Shown here piece after piece: positions 34,368-43,343 of a DNA stretch of 64,000 nt (the stretch's first letter is position 1; the number at the start of each line of letters is the position of its first letter). Made by a program: the position numbers and the translations under genes. Source of the stretch: Psychroserpens damuponensis (GTDB lineage: Bacteria; Bacteroidota; Bacteroidia; Flavobacteriales; Flavobacteriaceae); NCBI RefSeq assembly GCF_000826655.1, contig NZ_JXJO01000010.1, forward strand, positions 62,001 to 126,000, written 5' to 3'. The notes under the pieces were generated by a model that was given only the letters and a program-made list of their open reading frames with translations, made no database searches and was not told the origin of the DNA.

Positions 34368-36341
34368 TTAACGTCGACGTTTCTTAGGTTTACGTTTCTT
34401 TTTAAACCTCACCTTATCCTCTGGTTTCCGTTGATTAAAAGGTACAGCATCATTAAACGTATTTTTAGCTTCACCGTTTGGCTTGTTTTTACGCCATTTT
34501 TCGGTTTTCTCAGGAAGTAAAACCTTTAATAAATCTTGACGTCCAACTTTATTTAATGTCTTTTTAATCCAAGCTTTATTTTCATCTTTATACCAAAAGA
34601 AAAATCGGTGTTGTTCATCTTTTTCTTTTCTAGTTTTTGGCGTATTTACTTTTTTAAGTGTGTAAGGATGGTAACCACTATAATAAATCACAGTAGCAAC
34701 CGTCATAGGTGTTGGTGTAAACCCTTGCACTTGCTCTAATTGGAAACCCATATCTTTAGTTTCAGCAGCAAGATTTGCCATATCTTCAACTTCACAAGCA
34801 GGATGATTAGATATAAAATAAGGAATCAATTGTAGTTTTAAACCCTTTTTAATATTAATCTTATCAAAACGTTCTTTAAACTTATGAAAGTATTTAAACG
34901 ACGGTTTTCGCATCAATTTTAAAACAGGATCACTCGTATGTTCTGGAGCTACTTTTAAACGACCAGACACATGTTTGGTCATTACTTCTTCAGTATAATC
35001 GTCTAATTCTTTAGGATCGGCATTTTTATTAAACTCTGGCACGAGCATATCATGTCTAATACCAGAACCTATAAACGATTTTTTAACCTTGGGATGGCTA
35101 TCTACAGCTTGATACAATTCGGTTAACGGCTTGTGAGACGTATCTAAATTACTACAAATTACTGGCGAAATACAACTAGGTGCCACACACTTATCACAAA
35201 TAGACTGTACTTTACCTTTCATTTGATACATGTTGGCACTCGGTCCACCAATGTCACTCAAATAGCCTTTAAAATCTGGCATATTAGCAACCTTATCAAC
35301 TTCTTTTAAAATAGACTCCTGACTACGAGACGCTATAAATTTTCCTTGATGTGCCGATATTGTACAAAAGCTACAACCACCAAAACAACCTCTGTGAATG
35401 TTTATAGAAGTCTTAATCATCTCATAAGCTGGTATTGGTCCACGCTTATTATATTTTGGATGTGGTAATCGTGTGTATGGCAAATCAAAAGAAGCATCAA
35501 TTTCAGCTTCTGTCATGGTTGGATATGGCGGATTAATCATCAACGTCCTATCGCCTACCTTTTGAAAAATGCGTCGTGCAGCCAATTTATTAGATTCCTG
35601 CTCTATCACCTTAAAGTTAGAAGCATATTTTTTCTTATCACTCAAACACACCTCGTGAGATGCGATTTCCACATCTACCCAATTCGCATTTTTAGGGATT
35701 TTTTCATCTTCATTTAAAAGCACAGCAGTTTGCAACACCGTATTTATACTATTAAAAGGCACACCTTTTTCTAGCAAACGCACAATTTCTCGTAAAGGTT
35801 GTTCACCCATTCCATAAACCAACATATCTGCTTTAGAGGTTTCTAAAATAGTTGGCATAAGCTTATCACTCCAATAATCATAATGGGTAACACGACGTAA
35901 AGAGCCTTCAATACCTCCAATTAACACAGGTGTATTTGGCCACTTTTCTTTTAAAATATTAGAATACACACTAGATGCATAATCTGGTCTAAACCCAATA
36001 TCACCATTTGGTGTATACGCATCTTTGTCTCTTCGTTTTTTATTAGCATTATAATTACTAATCATAGGGTCCATACAACCACCAGTCACACCAAAAAACA
36101 ATCTTGGCTTCCCTAATTTCACAAAATCCTGAAGATTATCTGTTACACTCGGTTGCGGTACAATCGCAACTTTCAAACCCATACTTTCCAACAAACGGCC
36201 AATAACCGCAGGACCAAACGTTGGATGATCTACATAAGCGTCTCCACTAAATAATATCACATCTAGCTCTTGCCAACCGCGAATTTTCACCTCTTTGTTT
36301 GTGGTAGGTAACCAATCAGAAAGTCTTAATTCTTCTTGCAT
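34368..36341 (-). CDS. YgiQ family radical SAM protein
   Basis: 657 residues. Radical SAM enzyme: the HRGCFGGCSFCTI segment holds the CxxxCxxC cluster ligands at about residue 320. Before it lies the B12-binding-like N-terminal domain (ILFSGDAYVDHPTFGPAVIGRLLE) characteristic of the UPF0313/YgiQ group. The C-terminus is very basic (RKPEDKVRFKKKRKPKKRRR). The reaction is not established for the family. Convergent with the anti-sigma gene, 13 bp apart. A TACTTTTG -7 box at 36349-36356 (minus strand) lies only 8 bp from the start codon, so the transcript would be leaderless or nearly so. Confidence 0.93.
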   Translation of the reverse strand: MQEELRLSDWLPTTNKEVKIRGWQELDVILFSGDAYVDHPTFGPAVIGRLLESMGLKVAIVPQPSVTDNLQDFVKLGKPRLFFGVTGGCMDPMISNYNANKKRRDKDAYTPNGDIGFRPDYASSVYSNILKEKWPNTPVLIGGIEGSLRRVTHYDYWSDKLMPTILETSKADMLVYGMGEQPLREIVRLLEKGVPFNSINTVLQTAVLLNEDEKIPKNANWVDVEIASHEVCLSDKKKYASNFKVIEQESNKLAARRIFQKVGDRTLMINPPYPTMTEAEIDASFDLPYTRLPHPKYNKRGPIPAYEMIKTSINIHRGCFGGCSFCTISAHQGKFIASRSQESILKEVDKVANMPDFKGYLSDIGGPSANMYQMKGKVQSICDKCVAPSCISPVICSNLDTSHKPLTELYQAVDSHPKVKKSFIGSGIRHDMLVPEFNKNADPKELDDYTEEVMTKHVSGRLKVAPEHTSDPVLKLMRKPSFKYFHKFKERFDKINIKKGLKLQLIPYFISNHPACEVEDMANLAAETKDMGFQLEQVQGFTPTPMTVATVIYYSGYHPYTLKKVNTPKTRKEKDEQHRFFFWYKDENKAWIKKTLNKVGRQDLLKVLLPEKTEKWRKNKPNGEAKNTFNDAVPFNQRKPEDKVRFKKKRKPKKRRR

Positions 36342-36821
36342 AACTCTGCAAAAGTAGTTAAAAATGAGGTGCCTTTCATAATAGTGTTAATTTTTTGGGC
36401 GTTACCACACTCACACCTACAAGGTTTTCAAAACCTTGCAGGATCGCTTAGGTCGCGCTTTCCATTGCAAGTCCTCGTTCGTGCCTCACTGTGGGCTTTT
36501 CATTGCAATCGCTAACGCAGTAAGCAGAAATGAAAAATAATATTGAGTTAAATATAAAACATGAAAAAAATTCTTGACTTGATTTTGAATTATTGGTTCG
36601 TTTATTTGTCTATACTTATTTTATGGAGTTCATGATATGCTGCGCAATTTGTTTCAATACAAATACAATGCATTCATGAATACCTATTTAATAAAATAGA
36701 AAACCAAAATGAGCATAAACAAAAAAAGATGGATTTATTTATGTGAAAAAATTATCTTTTTTTAAAACAATACTATATCAATAAGTGAGATTCTTCGCTT
36801 TGCTCTTAATAACAAAGAACA
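36342..36821. other. 480-bp intergenic region with one dispersed repeat
   Basis: It contains the YgiQ promoter (36349-36356, minus), the dispersed repeat copy B (36397-36519), and an AT-rich remainder. Near 36719-36768 an AAAAAAAGAT / ATCTTTTTTT inverted pair with a long loop may serve as a weak terminator. I see no convincing gene; a 24-codon hydrophobic frame at 36561 is noted separately. Confidence 0.6.
36397..36519. repeat. dispersed palindromic intergenic repeat, copy B
   Basis: Begins GGGCGTTACC and ends GCAATCGCTAACGCA, with GGTCGCGCTTTCC inside, the same end and core motifs as copy A at 16136-16214. Copy B additionally carries CAAGGTTTTCAAAACCTTG, a near-perfect palindrome, in its left half. 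The organisation suggests a non-autonomous, hairpin-forming mobile repeat. Confidence 0.65.
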
Positions 36822-38453
36822 CTACAAATCAAGAGCCTTGACACTTTCAATTCTATTACGCTCTAAAAACGCATCAATAGTTTCAAAATGCTCAATCACA
36901 CGCTGATTTTTAAATTCAAAAACTTTATTAGATAACCCTTGTAAAAAATCACGATCGTGAGAAACTAAAACAAGTGTACCATCAAAACTTTGTAGCGCTT
37001 CTTTTAACACATCTTTAGACTTCAAATCTAAGTGATTGGTTGGCTCATCTAGAATAAGTAAGTTCACAGGCTCTAACAATAACTTCACCATAGCTAATCT
37101 GGTTTTTTCTCCACCAGACAACACACTTACTTTTTTATCTATCTCATCACCTTTAAACATAAAGCGACCCAATATATTTTTAATTTGAGTTCTCACATCA
37201 CCTTTGGCAACCTCATCGACCGTTTGAAAAATGGTTAAATCATCATCTAGCAATGCGGCTTGATTTTGAGCAAAATAGCCAACCTTTACATTATGACCCA
37301 AAGCACAAGTACCCTCTACATCAATTTCACCTAAGATGGCTTTTATCATAGTTGATTTTCCTTCTCCATTTCGCCCTACAAAACACACTTTCTCTCCTCT
37401 TGCTATAGACATATTAGCATTTTTAAACACCACATGCTCATCATACGATTTAGAAACATCCTTGACCGTTACAGGATAATCACCCGAGCGTTGTGTTGGA
37501 GGAAATCTCAATTTCAATGCAGATGTATCTACATCATCAATTTCTATAATTTGTAATTTCTCAAGCATACGCTCACGAGACGACACTTGATTTGTTTTAG
37601 AATATGTGCCTTTAAATCGGTCAATAAATGCTTGATTGTCGGCAATAAATTTTTGTTGCTCCTGGTACGCTTTTATTTGATGCGCTCGTCTGTCCTCTCT
37701 CAACTGCAAGTAATGCGAATATTTTGCTTTATAATCATAAATACGACCCATTGTGACTTCAATAGTTCGATTGGTAATATTATCAATAAAAGCACGATCG
37801 TGAGAAATTACAACAACAGCATTGGCTTTATTTACCAAAAAGTCTTCTAACCAAATCACAGATTCTATATCAATATGATTGGTTGGCTCATCCAGTAAAA
37901 TCAAATCTGGTTTTTGTAGTAAAATTTTTGCCAATTCAATTCGCATGCGGTAACCACCCGAAAACTCATTGGTTTGTCTTGTAAAATCTTCTTGTTTAAA
38001 CCCTAAACCTTTTAAAGCCTTTTCAACTTCGGCATCATAGTTTACATCCTCTAAGGCATAATACTTTTCACCTAAATCTGAAACACGCTCTATAATTTTC
38101 ATATAGTCGTCACTCTCATAATCTGTTCTCGTTTCGAGCTGTTTGTTGAGGTCTTCCATTTCATCACGCATGTCAAACACATGACTAAATGCTTTTGAGG
38201 TTTCATCAAAAACAGTTGTATTATCTTCAGTCAATAAATGCTGTGGTAAATAAGCGATAATAGCATCTTTTGGTGTTCTCACGTTTCCGCGAGTTGCATT
38301 TTGAACACCTGCAATAATTTTCATCATGGTGGATTTACCTGCACCATTCTTACCCATTAGCGCAATTTTATCATCGGTATTAATTGTAAAAGACACATCA
38401 CTAAACAAGGTGTGGCCACTAAATTCTACTGCTAAATTATCTACTGAAATCAT
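36822..38453 (-). CDS. ABC-F family ATP-binding cassette protein (YbiT-like)
   Basis: 543 residues from the ATG at 38453 (a TTG at 38459 would add two residues). Two ABC domains without membrane segments. The first has Walker A GKNGAGKST, signature EFSGGYRMRIELA and Walker B LILLDEPTNH; the second has GRNGEGKST, VLSGGEKTRLAMV and LLILDEPTNH. The linker between them (about 235-320, QIKAYQEQQKFIADNQAFIDRF) is the ABC-F P-site tRNA interaction motif region. These proteins bind the ribosome E site and modulate translation or relieve stalling. A TAGTTTTG -7 box lies at 38472-38479 on the minus strand, about 20 bp upstream. Confidence 0.93.
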   Translation of the reverse strand: MISVDNLAVEFSGHTLFSDVSFTINTDDKIALMGKNGAGKSTMMKIIAGVQNATRGNVRTPKDAIIAYLPQHLLTEDNTTVFDETSKAFSHVFDMRDEMEDLNKQLETRTDYESDDYMKIIERVSDLGEKYYALEDVNYDAEVEKALKGLGFKQEDFTRQTNEFSGGYRMRIELAKILLQKPDLILLDEPTNHIDIESVIWLEDFLVNKANAVVVISHDRAFIDNITNRTIEVTMGRIYDYKAKYSHYLQLREDRRAHQIKAYQEQQKFIADNQAFIDRFKGTYSKTNQVSSRERMLEKLQIIEIDDVDTSALKLRFPPTQRSGDYPVTVKDVSKSYDEHVVFKNANMSIARGEKVCFVGRNGEGKSTMIKAILGEIDVEGTCALGHNVKVGYFAQNQAALLDDDLTIFQTVDEVAKGDVRTQIKNILGRFMFKGDEIDKKVSVLSGGEKTRLAMVKLLLEPVNLLILDEPTNHLDLKSKDVLKEALQSFDGTLVLVSHDRDFLQGLSNKVFEFKNQRVIEHFETIDAFLERNRIESVKALDL

Positions 38454-38459
38454 AATCAA

Positions 38460-38843
38460 TTATTAAGATTGCAAAACTAACAAAAGTGACATTTAGTTTT
38501 ACTCAAATACTATAAATTATAAATTATTTTGGAAGTTGATATTCATGAAGTAAACCCAGAAATATAGTTTACGCCATACAAAACATTTAAAACAAAGCAA
38601 AAGCAAGCCATCTTATTTGCTTGGCTGCTATACGGTGTTTACTAGAATTACTTAAAGTTAGACAAACACTGTAACCTGCTTTATTTCAACAGGAACACAT
38701 AAAAAAGGCACAATTTTTAAAGCGCCTTAAAATTATGATCATTTAGTATTTGGTAATCAAATATATAATCGTAAATTTGCAAACTCTTTTCGAGAGAGAA
38801 AGTTTAACCGTCTGTCGTGTACAGGCAACTAATATTAATAAGT
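38460..38843. other. divergent intergenic region with rplM promoter and leader
   Basis: 384 bp between the divergent ABC-F and rplM genes. It carries the ABC-F -7 box (38472-38479, minus), a GGC...GCC hairpin near 38705-38730 (AAGGCACAATTTTTAAAGCGCCTT), the rplM promoter and a short leader. No ORF is credible. Confidence 0.6.
38750..38843 (+). promoter_or_regulatory. rplM promoter and leader RNA
   Basis: TTG at 38750-38752 and TAAATTTG at 38772-38779, spaced 19 bp, form a good Bacteroidota promoter. The roughly 57-nt leader contains CTGTCGTGTACAG, a short stem-loop just before the start. L13 leaders that mediate feedback control by the ribosomal protein are known in Bacteroidota, and this position fits; I have not matched a consensus. 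Confidence 0.55.
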
Positions 38844-39299
38844 GTGGACACATTAAGCTACAAAACGATTTCAGCAAACAAAGCTACTGTTAATAAAGAG
38901 TGGGTTTTAGTTGACGCTGCAGATCAAACGCTAGGTCGTTTATGCTCTAAAGTAGCAATACTTTTAAGAGGTAAACACAAGACTAACTTCACACCACATG
39001 TTGATTGTGGAGATAACGTTATTGTTATCAATGCAGAAAAAATCAACTTATCAGGAAACAAGTGGAATGACAAAACGTACATTCGTCACACAGGTTATCC
39101 AGGTGGTCAAAGAAGTTTAACTGCGACTGAATTGTTTGGAAAAGATCCAGCAAGAATCGTAGAAAAATCAGTAAAAGGAATGCTCCCTAAAAACAAATTA
39201 GGTGCAGATTTATTCCGTAATTTAAATGTTGTTGTAGGTTCTGAGCACAAACATGAAGCTCAAAAACCTAAAACAATAGACTTAAACAAAGTTAACTAA
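38844..39299 (+). CDS. rplM: 50S ribosomal protein L13
   Basis: 151 residues. The GTG at 38844 is chosen because the protein then begins [14 protein letters not shown], the usual flavobacterial start and length. A further upstream in-frame GTG at 38817 would place a non-conserved MYRQLILIS on the protein and run into the leader hairpin. Conserved blocks [31 protein letters not shown] and KMLPKNKLG-type [12 protein letters not shown] are present. It binds 23S rRNA early in assembly. Its TAA overlaps the rpsI ATG by one base, coupling synthesis of the two proteins. Confidence 0.97.
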   Translation: MDTLSYKTISANKATVNKEWVLVDAADQTLGRLCSKVAILLRGKHKTNFTPHVDCGDNVIVINAEKINLSGNKWNDKTYIRHTGYPGGQRSLTATELFGKDPARIVEKSVKGMLPKNKLGADLFRNLNVVVGSEHKHEAQKPKTIDLNKVN

Positions 39300-39685
39300 T
39301 GGAAGTAATTCACAAAATCGGTCGTAGAAAGACGGCTGTTGCTCGTGTGTACCTTGCTGAAGGAAAAGGCAAGATCACGGTAAACAAAAAAGACATGACG
39401 GATTATTTTACGACTGCAACATTGCAGTATAAAGTAAACCAACCTTTAGTCATGACTAACAACGATGGCAACTTTGATATTACAGTAAACGTTTTTGGTG
39501 GTGGTATTACAGGCCAAGCAGAAGCGATTCGTTTAGCATTATCTCGCGCAATGTGTGAGGTTGATGCAGAACACAGACTAATATTAAAGCCAGAAGGATT
39601 ATTAACTAGAGACCCTCGTATGGTTGAACGTAAAAAGTTTGGTCAAAAGAAGGCAAGGAAAAAGTTCCAATTCTCGAAACGTTAA
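39299..39685 (+). CDS. rpsI: 30S ribosomal protein S9
   Basis: 128 residues. It opens with HKIGRRKTAVARVYL and ends with the invariant basic tail RKKFGQKKARKKFQFSKR, whose last Lys-Arg contacts P-site tRNA on the 30S subunit. GGGITGQAEAIRLALSRA is the central signature. The ATG overlaps the L13 stop, and the unit ends 51 bp later in a strong terminator. Confidence 0.98.
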   Translation: MEVIHKIGRRKTAVARVYLAEGKGKITVNKKDMTDYFTTATLQYKVNQPLVMTNNDGNFDITVNVFGGGITGQAEAIRLALSRAMCEVDAEHRLILKPEGLLTRDPRMVERKKFGQKKARKKFQFSKR

Positions 39686-39736
39686 TCCTATTCCTTTTTA
39701 TTATTCTGAATGTTCTTCGGAATATAAAAAAATTTC

Positions 39737-39773
39737 AAAGCTGTTCTGGTCAAAGATCAGAACAGCTTTTATT
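39737..39773 (+). terminator. intrinsic terminator after rpsI
   Basis: Stem AAAGCTGTTCTG / CAGAACAGCTTT with a 9-nt loop, followed by TTATT. It ends the rplM-rpsI transcript. Confidence 0.9.
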
Positions 39774-39824
39774 ACAAATGCGAGAATCCTAAAGTATTAG
39801 AATTTCCGTAGCGATTAAAAAAAT

Positions 39825-39894
39825 CCTGAAACGAGTTCAGGTACAGTTTAGCATCTAAATGATTAAGGCGAGCAAAAGCAACCACTTAGTCATT
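39825..39894 (+). promoter_or_regulatory. rpsB: rpsB leader hairpins (candidate S2 autoregulation site)
   Basis: Two hairpins lie in the 155 bp upstream of rpsB: CCTGAA/TTCAGG at 39825-39841 and AATGATTAAG/CTTAGTCATT at 39858-39894 (10 bp with one G-U). S2 controls its own operon through the leader in other bacteria; the match here is positional only. Confidence 0.4.
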
Positions 39895-39925
39895 GCTAAT
39901 TTAACAGAACGTAAACGATTACAAC

Positions 39926-40741
39926 ATGAAACAAGTAGAAGTTAAAGACTTACTAGAAGCAGGTGTACACTTTGGTCACCTTACAAGAAAATGGGATCCA
40001 AACATGGCGCCTTACATTTATATGGAGCGTAATGGGATCCATATTATCAACCTTTACAAAACCCAAGCAAAAATTCAAGAAACTGGAGAAGCATTAAGTA
40101 AAATTGCTGCCTCTGGAAAGAAAATCTTGTTTGTTGCTACAAAAAAACAAGCTAAAGACATCGTTGCTGAAAAAGCAGGAAATGTAAACATGCCTTACAT
40201 TACAGAAAGATGGCCTGGTGGAATGTTAACCAACTTCGTAACAATTAGAAAAGCTGTTAAAAAAATGGCTATGATTGATCGTATGAAGAAAGACGGTACA
40301 TTCAACTCGCTTTCTAAAAAGGAACGTTTACAAGTAGATCGTCAAAGAGCAAAATTAGAAAAGAATTTAGGTTCTATCTCTGATATGACACGTTTACCTG
40401 GAGCATTATTTGTTGTAGATATCAAACGTGAGCACATTGCTATTAAAGAAGCACAGAAATTAAAAATTCCAATCTTTGCAATGGTAGATACAAATTCTGA
40501 CCCTCGTGAAGTTGATTACTTAATTCCTTCTAATGATGATGCTTCTAAATCTATTGAATGCATTATGTCTGCAGTAGAATCTGCAGTAGCAGGTGGATTA
40601 GCCGAAAGAAAATCAGAAAAAGCTGAAAAAGACGCTAAAAGTGAGAAATCACCTGCAGCTAAAAAAGAAGTAAAAGCTGAGAAAAAAGCTGAACCTAAAG
40701 CTAAAGTAGCAGCACCAGTTGCAACTAACGAAGAAGAATAA
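39926..40741 (+). CDS. rpsB: 30S ribosomal protein S2
   Basis: 271 residues. The core ends at about 225 and includes LLEAGVHFGHLTRKWDPNM, YITERWPGGMLTNF and PDALFVVDI-type GALFVVDIKREHIA. The last 45 residues are an alanine/lysine/glutamate-rich tail (KAEKDAKSEKSPAAKKEVKAEKK), disordered and common in Bacteroidota S2. It is in front of tsf as in most bacteria, but a hairpin with a T-run sits between the two genes. Confidence 0.98.
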   Translation: MKQVEVKDLLEAGVHFGHLTRKWDPNMAPYIYMERNGIHIINLYKTQAKIQETGEALSKIAASGKKILFVATKKQAKDIVAEKAGNVNMPYITERWPGGMLTNFVTIRKAVKKMAMIDRMKKDGTFNSLSKKERLQVDRQRAKLEKNLGSISDMTRLPGALFVVDIKREHIAIKEAQKLKIPIFAMVDTNSDPREVDYLIPSNDDASKSIECIMSAVESAVAGGLAERKSEKAEKDAKSEKSPAAKKEVKAEKKAEPKAKVAAPVATNEEE

Positions 40742-40762
40742 ATTAACAATTATACAATATAG

Positions 40763-40813
40763 AAAAGTCGTTTAGTTGTTTTCTTCGGAAAGTTTAAATT
40801 AAACGACTTTTTT
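40763..40813 (+). terminator. terminator/attenuator between rpsB and tsf
   Basis: Outer stem AAAAGTCGTTTA / TAAACGACTTTT followed by more T residues. The apex contains GTTTTCTTCGGAAAG, an inner stem closed by a C(UUCG)G tetraloop, which also contains the enriched octamer. It can lower tsf expression relative to rpsB. Confidence 0.8.
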
Positions 40814-40837
40814 AAATTTTAAAACAATTTTGAAGTT

Positions 40838-41803
40838 ATGGTAAAAGTAACAGCAGCAGAAGTAAATAAATTAAGACAAGCTACAGGTGCAGGAATGATG
40901 GACTGCAAAAAAGCCTTAGTTGAAGCAGAAGGTGATTTTGACAAAGCCATTGACGTACTTCGTAAAAAAGGTCAAAAAGTTGCAGAAAAAAGAGCTGACA
41001 GAGACTCATCTGAAGGTGCAGCAGTTGCAAAAATAAATGCAGATAACACCTCTGGTGTTGCAATCGTATTAGGTTGTGAAACAGATTTCGTTGGAAAAAA
41101 CGAATCTTTCGTAGCATTAGCTAATGATTTAGCAGATATCGCATTAAACCACGACACAAAAGAAGCATTTTTAGCTGCAGATTTTGGTGGAATGACTGTT
41201 GCCGAAAAATTAGTTGAGCAAACAGGAGTTATTGGTGAGAAATTAGACATCACTGCTTTTGAAAAATTAGACGCACCTTATGTTGGACAATATGTTCACA
41301 TTAATAAAATTGCTGCTTTAGTAGGTTTATCGGCAAAAGTTGATAACGCTGAAGTATTAGTAAAAGATATCGCAATGCAAGTAGCTTCTATGGGAGCAAC
41401 TTCTTTATCTTACAAAGATTTTGACGCAGCATTCATCGCATCAGAAACTGAAGCTAGAATTGCCGTTATTGAAAAAGACAATATAGAATTAGGACGTTTA
41501 GGTAAAACATTAAAAAATGTACCTAGTTATATTTCAATGGCACAATTAACTCCAGAAGTTATTGCTCAAGCCGAAGAAGCTGCAAAAGCTGAACTAAAAG
41601 CTGAAGGAAAGCCAGAACAAATATGGGATAGAATATTACCAGGAAAAATGGATCGTTTCATTTCTGACAATACAACTTTAGATCAAGAACAATGTTTATT
41701 AGATCAAAGATTTATTAAAGATGAGAAACAAACTGTTGCTCAACACGTAGCAACTTATGGTGATGTTTCTGTTACAGGATTTAAACGTGCTACTGTAGGA
41801 TAA
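40838..41803 (+). CDS. tsf: elongation factor Ts
   Basis: 321 residues. The N-terminal UBA-like domain VNKLRQATGAGMMDCKKALVEAEGDF and the core motif ETDFVGKNESFVALA with the TDFV loop that displaces nucleotide from EF-Tu are present. A second core repeat follows (VASMGATSLSYKDF). It recycles EF-Tu by GDP/GTP exchange. It is separated from rpsB by a 96-bp gap with an internal hairpin and followed by a terminator. Confidence 0.98.
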   Translation: MVKVTAAEVNKLRQATGAGMMDCKKALVEAEGDFDKAIDVLRKKGQKVAEKRADRDSSEGAAVAKINADNTSGVAIVLGCETDFVGKNESFVALANDLADIALNHDTKEAFLAADFGGMTVAEKLVEQTGVIGEKLDITAFEKLDAPYVGQYVHINKIAALVGLSAKVDNAEVLVKDIAMQVASMGATSLSYKDFDAAFIASETEARIAVIEKDNIELGRLGKTLKNVPSYISMAQLTPEVIAQAEEAAKAELKAEGKPEQIWDRILPGKMDRFISDNTTLDQEQCLLDQRFIKDEKQTVAQHVATYGDVSVTGFKRATVG

Positions 41804-41830
41804 AATCTTATTGTACTTTATATAAAATCT

Positions 41831-41858
41831 AACCTCTCACTTGTTGAGAGGTTTTTTT
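41831..41858 (+). terminator. intrinsic terminator after tsf
   Basis: Stem AACCTCTCA / TGAGAGGTT with a short loop and T7 tail. Confidence 0.9.
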
Positions 41859-41902
41859 ATGAACTCATTTTAAAATCTACTTTTCTAAATTACATAATTC
41901 AT

Positions 41903-41910
41903 TATATTTG
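41903..41910 (+). promoter_or_regulatory. -7 box of pyrH
   Basis: TATATTTG, 56 bp upstream of the pyrH ATG, after the tsf terminator, so pyrH-frr has its own promoter. Confidence 0.5.
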
Positions 41911-41965
41911 CTAAACCTTATTTTCTTACTTATGTAGGAATCTCTAAAAAAGCATTGCTTAAACT

Positions 41966-42673
41966 ATGAAATACAAAAGAATCCTACTTAAATTATCAGG
42001 TGAAGCTCTAATGGGATCACGTCAATATGGTATTGATCCTGAACGATTATCTGAGTATGCCAAAGACATTAAAGAAATTACCGATTTAGGTGTTGAAGTC
42101 GCTATTGTAATTGGAGGTGGAAACATTTTTAGAGGTGTTGCTGGAGCTATGGCAGGTATGGATCGTGTTCAAGGTGACCACATGGGAATGTTAGCAACCG
42201 TTATAAATGGTTTAGCCTTACAAAATGCATTAGAAGATGCCAATGTAAAAACCCGCTTGCAAACCGCGATTAAAATTAATGAAGTTGCAGAGCCTTTTAT
42301 TAGAAGAAAAGCAATGAGTCATCTTAGAAAAGGACGCGTCGTTATTTTTGGTGGTGGAACAGGTAATCCTTATTTCACTACAGATTCTGCAGCAGTTTTA
42401 AGAGCTATAGAAATTGAAGCGGATGTTATTTTAAAAGGAACTCGTGTTGATGGTATTTATAATGCAGATCCTGAAAAAGATACAACAGCCGTAAAATTTG
42501 ATCACATTACTTTTGATGATGTATTAAGAAAAGGTCTTAAAGTCATGGATACTACTGCATTCACTTTAAGTCAAGAAAACAAATTACCAATTATAGTATT
42601 TGATATGAATAAAAAAGGTAACTTAATGAAAGTAGTTACTGGAGAAAATATAGGTACTATGGTAAACTTATAA
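41966..42673 (+). CDS. pyrH: UMP kinase
   Basis: 235-residue amino-acid-kinase fold. It phosphorylates UMP to UDP in pyrimidine nucleotide synthesis. Motifs: [12 protein letters not shown] (phosphate-binding), [39 protein letters not shown] and [14 protein letters not shown]. It precedes frr, the common bacterial order. Confidence 0.98.
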   Translation: MKYKRILLKLSGEALMGSRQYGIDPERLSEYAKDIKEITDLGVEVAIVIGGGNIFRGVAGAMAGMDRVQGDHMGMLATVINGLALQNALEDANVKTRLQTAIKINEVAEPFIRRKAMSHLRKGRVVIFGGGTGNPYFTTDSAAVLRAIEIEADVILKGTRVDGIYNADPEKDTTAVKFDHITFDDVLRKGLKVMDTTAFTLSQENKLPIIVFDMNKKGNLMKVVTGENIGTMVNL

Positions 42674-42724
42674 AAATTTGACTTATTTTTTGGTAAGTAT
42701 TTTAGTAATTAAAGTTATATAAAA

Positions 42725-43282
42725 ATGAACGAAGACATAAAATTTATATTAGATTCTACAAAAGAAAGTATGGATGACACTTTGAAGCATCTAGAAAAGC
42801 AATTTGTAAACATAAGAGCTGGTAAAGCGAGTCCTGCAATGTTAGGCAGTGTTATGGTTGACTATTATGGATCTCAAACACCACTCTCACAAGTGGCTAA
42901 TGTGAATACACCAGACGGTAGAACCATTACTGTGCAACCTTGGGAAAAAAACATGCTACAAGAAATTGAACGTGGTATCGCCTACGCTAACTTAGGTTTT
43001 AACCCAATGAATAATGGTGAAACAATTATCATTAACGTGCCGCCTCTAACTGAAGAGCGACGACGTGATCTCTCAAAACAAGCAAAAGCCGAAGCTGAAG
43101 ATGCCAAAGTTGGTGTACGAAATGCTCGAAAAGATGCAAATAACGATATAAAAAATCTTGATGATGCATCAGAAGATCAGCAAAAAAATGCAGAGATTGA
43201 TGTACAACAAATGACCGATAAATACGTTAAAAAAATAGACGATATTTTTGATGTCAAGGAAAAAGAAATTATGACCGTATAA
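42725..43282 (+). CDS. frr: ribosome recycling factor
   Basis: 185 residues. Contains RAGKASPAMLGSVMVDYYGSQTPLSQVANV, the helix bundle/beta-domain junction of RRF, and INVPPLTEERRRDLSKQAK. With EF-G it splits post-termination ribosomes. It starts 51 bp after pyrH, probably in the same transcript, and ends at a terminator 5 bp downstream. Confidence 0.98.
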   Translation: MNEDIKFILDSTKESMDDTLKHLEKQFVNIRAGKASPAMLGSVMVDYYGSQTPLSQVANVNTPDGRTITVQPWEKNMLQEIERGIAYANLGFNPMNNGETIIINVPPLTEERRRDLSKQAKAEAEDAKVGVRNARKDANNDIKNLDDASEDQQKNAEIDVQQMTDKYVKKIDDIFDVKEKEIMTV

Positions 43283-43286
43283 ATTC

Positions 43287-43317
43287 AAAAAGCGACTAAT
43301 CTATTGTCGCTTTTTTT
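43287..43317 (+). terminator. intrinsic terminator after frr
   Basis: Stem AAAAAGCGAC / GTCGCTTTTT with a 9-nt loop and T tail. Confidence 0.9.
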
Positions 43318-43343
43318 AATTAATCCCATTTATTCAATATTAC

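Noticed and set aside
36561-36635. 24-residue hydrophobic peptide frame (MKKILDLILNYWFVYLSILI...)
   Set aside because: It could be a toxin-like membrane peptide, but there is no antisense RNA, promoter or homologue evidence; chance occurrence is likely in AT-rich DNA.
38817-38843. Upstream start of L13
   Set aside because: It would add MYRQLILIS before the conserved start and occupy the leader hairpin; the GTG at 38844 gives the normal 151 residues.
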